The notes under the pieces: model-generated
Databases searched by the model: none
What the model saw: only the letters and a program-made list of their open reading frames with translations
Told to the model about the DNA's origin: nothing
Part shown: positions 57,920 through 64,000 of the stretch, piece by piece
Numbering within the stretch: position 1 is the first letter of the stretch
Layout of the letters: the number at the start of each line of letters is the position of its first letter
Program-made: the position numbers and the translations under genes
Source of the DNA: Blakeslea trispora
Taxonomy: Eukaryota > Mucoromycota > Mucoromycetes > Mucorales > Choanephoraceae
Length of the DNA stretch: 64,000 nucleotides
Direction of reading: 5' to 3'
NCBI GenBank assembly: GCA_025331445.1
Contig: JAIWNE010000151.1
Span: forward strand, 1 to 64,000

Positions 57920-59583
57920 TTCTTTTTCTTTATTGTTTATCTATAGCAGAAAGAGAAAACACACACACACACACACACACACAAAAAAAAAATTAGATGA
58001 AAAAGAGAGGAGAAAATAAAAATAAAAAAAAAAAGAGGGGGGAGAACAAAAAAAAAAAAAAAGCTTAAAGACTATAAAACGTTTTGGGCATCAACTTTTT
58101 TTTTTTTTTCATTATTGTGTAACTGACTGATGAGAAAAAAAAAAGCCATCACAAAAATAAGCGCATTTTTTATTCAACTGCTTCTTGTTTTTTTTGCTTT
58201 ACTTTCTGTTCTTTAAAGTAAGCTTAAAAACAGCTTATTTTTTTATTTTATTTATTTATTTATTTCAAGATCTGAATGATGGGGGAAAAAAGTAATTTTT
58301 TTTTTGATAATAATAATAAGCTGGAACCCAATTTGTGTGCAACAATCAGGTAGCCAGCCACGTGTGTCAAATCAAATCTCTCTCTCCTTGTTTACCATTA
58401 AAATAAGCCAAGACTAAATCATTATTTGTTATGCGCCAGAAAGAGATGAAAACGCGAGTAAATAAGTGACGAGGGCTTTTCATTGATTTTGCTTTAGGGT
58501 GTCTAATGGATACAAGTAAAATAGAATATTAGGAAACAGTAGATCTTTTTTCAATAGAAAATACCTGCAAATCGTCCTTATTTATTTTCATTGAGTGTAG
58601 CATAATTCAAAAAAACAATGTGTTTACTCATCATGTCACTAAACAATGATATTGATATTGTTACTACCAAAAAAAAAAAAGGTTTGACTTTGATGGCTTA
58701 TTTGACACACACACACACACATAAAAATCAAGAACATTCAGACTGTCACACCCTATTTCATTTCTTTCACCCATTGTCGATAATTTCCCATATAAATACT
58801 TGCTTTAGTTTATTCTTTTTTTTTTAAATGAGTTTTATATGCTTTTCAACTATAAACACTAAAGAGATGGCTAAATAAATAAACCATTGTTTGCCACTCT
58901 ATGGAAGTCTATAGCGGATAAATGGTTACATCTCCACTGCTATATTCTTTACAAAAAAAGAAAGCATTACACACACACATACACACACACACATCTGTAC
59001 ACATAGTACAAAGAGTGTATGGTGCACAAAATACATAATAAGGAAAAAAAATGCAAGAAAATAAGAAGAAAAGCTTGTGAAAAGCAAAAGAAAGCACTAA
59101 ATAAAAAAAAAAAAAATATCACTGAATTCATGATACAAACCAAACAACCTTTTTTTTTTTGCAAGTGTAACGGAACTTAAATTACTGTGCCTGTAAATGA
59201 GTTTCGCATGAACATTTTTTAAATGTAAATGTTATGATTGGATTATTTGAATTGTGTTATGTGCAAGTACTAAGTTTTTTTTTATAATAATATCTCTCTA
59301 AAATAGCTTGATGTTTACAAGTTTCTTTCTTTAACAATTTGATTCTTCAAGAGACATGATTTAAAGAAACGAGAGAAAGAAAGAGAAAGGGGGGAAAGTA
59401 AGGGAATTAGCCTGACAAATCTATAAAGAATAAATTCAAGATGGAAACAAATTCAAAATTTGATTGTATCGCAAATATCCTCAAAACAGAATCCTCATTT
59501 TATGGGGTTTTTTTTTTCCTATAAAACTTCTACTGAGAATCACTCTTTTTTCTTTTCTTTGTTTTTTTTACTTGACTATTATC
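57920..59583. other. Divergent spacer rich in simple repeats
   Basis: Lies between the Rho GEF (-) and the MFS gene (+). It has (CA)n at 57960-57984, 58704-58724 and 58970-58995, many A/T runs and a TTTA repeat at 58241-58266. No gene supported. Confidence 0.6.
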
Positions 59584-61238
59584 ATGGAGAAGGAAGACAT
59601 AAAGATTTCAGAAGAATATACTATTGAAAAGGAAGAGCAACCTTTTGTTTATTCACCCGAGGAAAAGGCTTTTCTGAGAAAGCTCAATTATAGACTTTTA
59701 CCCATTGTTTTTTTGATTATTTTCATTCAAGTAAAAAACAAAAAAATGCAAAACAAACAACAAAACTTTCAATATTGATGGGAGAATTCTATAGTTTTGT
59801 GACAAATCAGCCCTCAGTGTGGCAGCTGTCTTGGGCATCATGACAGATGCAAATCTGACTGGAACTCAGTTTAGTTGGCTGGGGTCTATCTTTTATTTAG
59901 GTTTTCTTATCTGCCAGGTAAAGTAGAGACATCAAACGATTTCAGTGTATTGAACATGTATGTTAGGTACCAAACAACTATCTGGTACAAACATTACCCA
60001 CAGCTCGATACCTTGGTTCAGTCCTAGTCATTTGGGGCATTGTGATGGGCTTAACGGCTATCTGCAACACATTTCCTCAACTGCTCGGTCTTCGTTTGTT
60101 GCTTGGTTTCTTTGAGGGTGTGACTTATCCTTGTATCTATATCATTATGAATGCATTGTATCGTCGTTCTGAACAATCAAGATGTTGGGGCTTCTTGGGC
60201 ATCAGTACTGGTTTAGGCACAGTATTTGGTGTTGTCATTGCCTATGGTTTAGCCCATATGGACAATGTAGCTGGATTTCGTGCTTGGCGATGGTGAGTAC
60301 TATCGATTTGCTAGTGTTTGGGTTACTAACCAACATCATGAAAGGGGCTATATTGTGTTTGGTATTGCCACTGTGCTTATTGGTATCTTGACCTTTTTCT
60401 GTTTGATTGATCATCCTGAACATAAGCTTCTTCAATTGACTGACAGAGAAAGAGAGATTGTAAGAGAAAGAACAAATGATAACAATGTTGTCAAGAACAC
60501 GACTATCAAACGAGAACAAATCATCGAAGCTCTTCAAGAACCCCGTCTCTGGCTTCTGTTTTTAGCCAATGCACTCAACTGTCTTCAGAATGGTGGTATT
60601 GTTACTTTTAGTACACTACTGGTCGAAGGACTTGGTTTCTCTGTAAGTTGTCTTCACTATCTCCCATATCAGCTCTCTCTCTTGTTCTAAATCGTATGTA
60701 GTCATTGACAGCCATTATCCTTCAAGTACCCAATGGTGTTGCTGCGGCTCTGTTTGCCATTGGTGCTGTCCTTGTAGCTCATCGTGTGAAACAGAATACA
60801 TTTACAGCTATTGGAGCAGCCTTGATTTCACTGCTCGGCTGTATCTTGATGGCTGCCATCCCAGGTACGCCCAAGTTATTTGGATTCTATCTAACCTGGG
60901 GTATGACTGGTGTGAGTGCTCTTATCCAGACACTAGTCTCTAACAATGTCTCTGGATACACAAAACGTGTGTTCTATAATGGCATGAGTATGGTGGCTGC
61001 CACGATTGGTAACTTTTGTGGTCCCCTTATGATGACAGAAGATCAGGCACCCACTTATGTTGGTGCTATGGTTGGATTCTCTGTTACCAATGTTTTTATC
61101 ATTCTCTGTTTCTTGGCCAACTATTGGATCATGAAGCGAGAAAATGCACGACGTCTGGCTAACCCAGCTACTGAACCAACCGATGTCTATCTTGATTTGA
61201 CTGACAAACAAGACAGAAACATTATTTATAAGCTATAG
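59584..61238 (+). CDS. MFS transporter, anion:cation symporter (Dal5-like) family
   Basis: Plasma-membrane permease with about 12 membrane segments. Exons 59584-59730, 59795-59917, 59967-60292, 60345-60642 and 60702-61238 give 476 residues. Typical features: KLNYRLLPIVFLIIFIQ as helix 1, DKSALSVAAVLG, SIFYLGFLICQVPNNYLVQ, RLLLGFFEGVTYPCIYIIMNALYRRSEQ (signature after helix 4-5), and the cytosolic loop DREREIVRER. The second half has GMTGVSALIQTLVSNNVSGYTKR. These are the marks of fungal allantoate/nicotinate/vitamin permeases. The substrate cannot be told. A cryptic acceptor at 60327 would give a bad join; the one at 60344 restores AWRWGYIVFG. Confidence 0.88.
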
Positions 61239-61321
61239 TCTTTTTTTTTTGGGGGGGAGAAATTCACTCAATATATCATTTAATATATTTAACTAATAAA
61301 ACTCTAGTGATAACGATTATT

Positions 61322-61849
<528 letters not shown>

Positions 61850-63133
61850 AATAAAAAAGAAAAAGAAAAATTAAAGTAAGAAAATAATAATAGAGAGAGA
61901 GAAAAAAAAAAGTAGAAAAAAAAAAAGGAGGCATTAAAACGCATAAAGATTTTAAAAATTACGCAGTGTAAACACATGATCAACTCATACATTGACCTGA
62001 TGATAGAGCTCCTGCTGCGTACGTGTGTTTGCTGTGTTTGAAATGTATATGATTTCATTGGTTGGTTTGTAGGAGCATAAATTGATTTAAACACAGCAGT
62101 CAGACAGCATAGGCTCAAAAGAGTAACTGCACAATGCTTATTGAGAAATAAAATCATTGTTCAATATAACTATGAGCTACTATCCTCGGTTTAAGCATAT
62201 CTATATTAACTATGCGGGTGCAACACTTTAAGGTCATATTCACACTTGCAGAAGGGGAGAGGGAGTTTAAAGCTAAAGTTCATATCAAGCAATTTATCAG
62301 TCAAGTCTAATCAAACTTATAGGACTCATAGTGCGCGAGTGATTTGATAGAATGGGTTTCATGATTTCAGACTCATTTTCTGAAATAATGCTAAAAAGAC
62401 CAGTTTGGTACTTGTTAACCATAAACAAAAAAAAAAGAGAATGGTTTTGTCAGTTTGATTATGATAGCACTTGAAAGTATTCATCACAGTCTATTTCTGC
62501 TTTGAAACAGGTCATTTTGAATTGGCTGATATGAAGCCTATACAATAGTACGCTTTATCCAAGAGTGATGATATTTTTGAGAATTACTACTCTTATGTTA
62601 TATACTCTTGTATCAAACAACTCTTGAATCGAGTGACTTACTGTGAATGAAATGTAGTAAAGCATATCTGAGACACACTCTACCATGCTTATCAATACAA
62701 GTCAAAAGCATATGATTGAATGTGCTATACTGTGTTGCTATGTTGATCATCAACGAATTGGCAGATAGCTTTATACTGAGATGATTCAGCTATTCTTTTA
62801 CTCATCCTTTGGACCATCTATCAACTTCCTCTTCCTCTCTTTCTCCATCGTGCAATGCAATACAACAGGATACCGTATCGCTCATTGTACCGGCTATCTC
62901 TATTTCCCTTTTCCTCTGCTCTTTCTCCACTTGTTTCTCGAGCAACCTCGATCCAATCCTTCATTCTGCAGCTTGACCCTCAACTCTCTGATGCTGTATG
63001 CTTGCTGACTGAACACGCTATTCCTGCTATTGAGAGTCTGTCTATTTTCCGTGTCTATCTTCCGTGCCTAAGCCTCCAATCAACACTCAGGCTTACCAGC
63101 TAAAAGTAGATGTTGCACCGGCTAAAAGAAGGA

Positions 63134-63177
<44 letters not shown>

Positions 63178-63224
63178 AAAAAAAAGGGCCATGGAATAGA
63201 TCGCAACCGATACCTTGGTGATTG

Positions 63225-63286
<62 letters not shown>

Positions 63287-63423
63287 CCAAAATATAAAGT
63301 ATGCTTGTAGGTACCTTTATTTCAAGTTACTGTCTAAACAATAAACCAAACGAAGCAAAATGCAATAAAAAGCATAGCTTTCCATTCAATCACTCTACGG
63401 CTGTCAATACAAGTTACCGGTTC

Positions 63424-63468
<45 letters not shown>

Positions 63469-64000
63469 CTTTTGGCATTAATCAGTTGTTCTACGCGTTC
63501 TTGTTTTGCATCTCGGTATATGTCAACAGTGATAGTGTTGGTGATAATAGTCGGCACTGACAACGATGAATTTCAATAAATACAATGAAATAAAAATAAT
63601 AAAAATCTCTTGAATCGGGTTCGCTGTCTAATATCTTTGGTTCCCCTTCCATTTTGTGTCACTCTTGACTCGCATGGATTGAGAGGATCATAAAATGCTT
63701 CTGCTAGACAAACATCCATAACTGTTTCGCCAACAAGTGAGACTTTATCAATAAAATTGAGAACATGTATTGATTGCTAACAACAACAGCCTTGGTGTTC
63801 TTTATAAATAATACTAAGAAAAATAAAGGTCTTTTGATATCATGTAAAATAATAATCTGGTCGAAAAGAAGATCAAGCTTCATCCTATAATCAAGAAACT
63901 AAAGAGGAATGGATCAGGGCTTACTTGTGAGAGTAAAGTGTGGTGCTACCAAGTTCATCTCAGTTATATTGTTACTGGTAATCATGATCATCTACAATGC
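61850..64000. other. Low-complexity and simple-repeat region, no gene seen
   Basis: The first part is likely the ATG8 promoter. A frame at 62780-63100 reads without stops for about 105 codons but has no recognisable domain and is Ser/Leu-rich; it is not called. Microsatellites: (GAAA)n at about 63131-63183, (AAC)n at 63225-63287 and (TC)n at 63428-63465. Confidence 0.55.
63131..63287. repeat. Adjacent (GAAA)n and (AAC)n microsatellites
   Basis: Two long perfect simple repeats separated by about 42 bases. On the minus strand the second would encode a Val run, but no gene supports it. Confidence 0.9.

Noticed and set aside
62780..63103. Overlapping frames of 75-105 codons
   Set aside because: Biased Ser/Leu/Phe composition, no domain, no splice partners and next to microsatellites.
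63093..63290. Minus-strand frame with a Val run and a Phe/Ser-Leu run
   Set aside because: Translation of the (AAC)n and (GAAA)n microsatellites.

Overview
The window is a stretch of a fungal nuclear genome, most likely Mucoromycota (Mucorales-type). It is AT-rich and full of poly-A/poly-T tracts and (TC)n, (CA)n and (AAC)n runs. Its genes are cut by many introns of about 50-90 bases with GTAAGT-like donors, and it carries fungal-type signalling and autophagy genes. The species cannot be named from the sequence alone. Exon chains were joined by hand using GT-AG sites and frame. Total spliced lengths are divisible by three for every intact gene except the PP2C gene, noted below.

Layout. 0-5.6 kb: 3' part of a Cdc42-type GTPase, an SR splicing factor, a SETD9-like SET protein and phosphopantetheine adenylyltransferase, all on +. 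7-14.8 kb (all -): a mitoferrin-type carrier with iron-type GATA sites upstream, a tandem CCCH protein, an unknown 335-residue protein, a secreted double-psi beta-barrel protein and a PLP aminotransferase. 14.8-26.2 kb: a mobile-element island. It holds a solo LTR, the 3' end of a Helitron helicase, a hairpin repeat, a 4.7-kb Mutator-like element (MULE) whose decayed transposase is joined to an OTU protease domain, a 1-kb element nested in one MULE terminal repeat, and a small MITE-like repeat.

26.3-43 kb: a mitochondrial PP2C phosphatase, a membrane protein joining rhomboid-like segments to a glycosyltransferase-like domain (-), a 17-exon M16 metallopeptidase (-) divergent from a trehalose-phosphate synthase/phosphatase family protein (+), then the convergent VPS39/Vam6 gene (-). 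43-45.5 kb: a second, smaller set of repeats (Tc1-like remnant, a 1-kb inverted-repeat element, a short palindrome). 45.5-61.9 kb: a BYE1-type PHD-TFIIS-SPOC protein (+), a GATA factor, SGF73, a DEP-DH-PH-CNH Rho GEF (all -), an MFS transporter (+) and ATG8 (-). The last 2 kb hold only low-complexity sequence.

Working links (inference): the Cdc42 GTPase and the Rho GEF belong to cell polarity and wall signalling. VPS39 and ATG8 belong to vacuolar traffic and autophagy. SGF73, the BYE1-like protein and the SR protein act in transcription and RNA processing. The mitoferrin-type carrier beside a tristetraprolin/Cth2-like protein, with clustered ATCWGATAA sites, suggests an iron-regulated locus.
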